5,536 nucleotides of DNA from a bacterium (GTDB taxonomy: Bacteria > Cyanobacteriota > Vampirovibrionia > Gastranaerophilales > Gastranaerophilaceae): contig JAKSUP010000106.1 of NCBI GenBank assembly GCA_024408905.1, forward strand, positions 1-5,536, in the 5' to 3' direction. The notes below the pieces were generated by a model. The model saw only the letters and a list, made by a program, of their open reading frames with translations, was not told the origin of the DNA and ran no database searches. Made by a program: the position numbers and the translations under genes. Positions within the stretch are counted from its first letter, which is position 1. Each line of letters begins with the position of its first letter. Positions 5,533 through 5,536 of this stretch are shown here, piece after piece.

Positions 5533-5536
5533 GACA

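Overview
The window is AT-rich bacterial or phage DNA. It carries the adsorption end of a tailed phage genome, probably short-tailed (podovirus-like), beside a stretch of repeat-rich DNA that looks chromosomal. Seven genes read leftward on the minus strand between 4808 and the left edge. In transcription order they are: a beta-propeller tail nozzle/stabilisation-like protein; a Ser/Thr/Asn-rich helical protein; a small membrane-anchored coiled-coil protein; a short fibre with an Ile-rich coiled-coil stalk; a two-part accessory protein; a small beta-rich connector-like protein; and a tail fibre whose C-terminal domain is cut by position 1. Gaps are at most 28 bases and several genes overlap, so this is almost certainly one transcription unit. 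A plausible minus-strand promoter lies at 4855-4883. All six complete genes on this strand stop with TAA, and no in-frame TAG or TGA interrupts them, so there is no sign of recoding.

To the right, a 151-base divergent intergenic region (4809-4959) separates the phage operon from one plus-strand gene (4960-5244). That gene encodes an unrecognised 94-residue protein with an acidic N-terminal half and a basic C-terminal half. Its codon choice is strikingly uniform and unlike that of the phage genes. After it, 5245-5536 holds no gene but a dense series of small elements: CTAAGNNA octamers, a G/C-rich hairpin block, a 7-bp tandem duplication, an intrinsic terminator, a G-rich 16-bp tandem repeat able to form a G-quadruplex, a GTTGGGT/ACCCAAC hairpin and a perfect 7-1-7 palindrome.

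Host assignment is inference. Low G+C, strong AGGAGG-type ribosome sites, the flavour of the tail genes and the intergenic repeats suggest a gut bacterium or its prophage. Candidatus Gastranaerophilales (non-photosynthetic Cyanobacteria/Vampirovibrionia) is my best guess, but other low-GC gut lineages are possible.

The proteins probably work as one machine. The nozzle closes the short tail, the next proteins may be ejected or act in the membrane, and the fibre genes build the receptor-binding apparatus. The main oddity is that no head, portal or terminase gene lies upstream of the nozzle within the window. Instead there is a divergent gene and chromosome-like repeats, so this may be the edge of a prophage, a prophage remnant, or a phage operon interrupted by a cargo gene.
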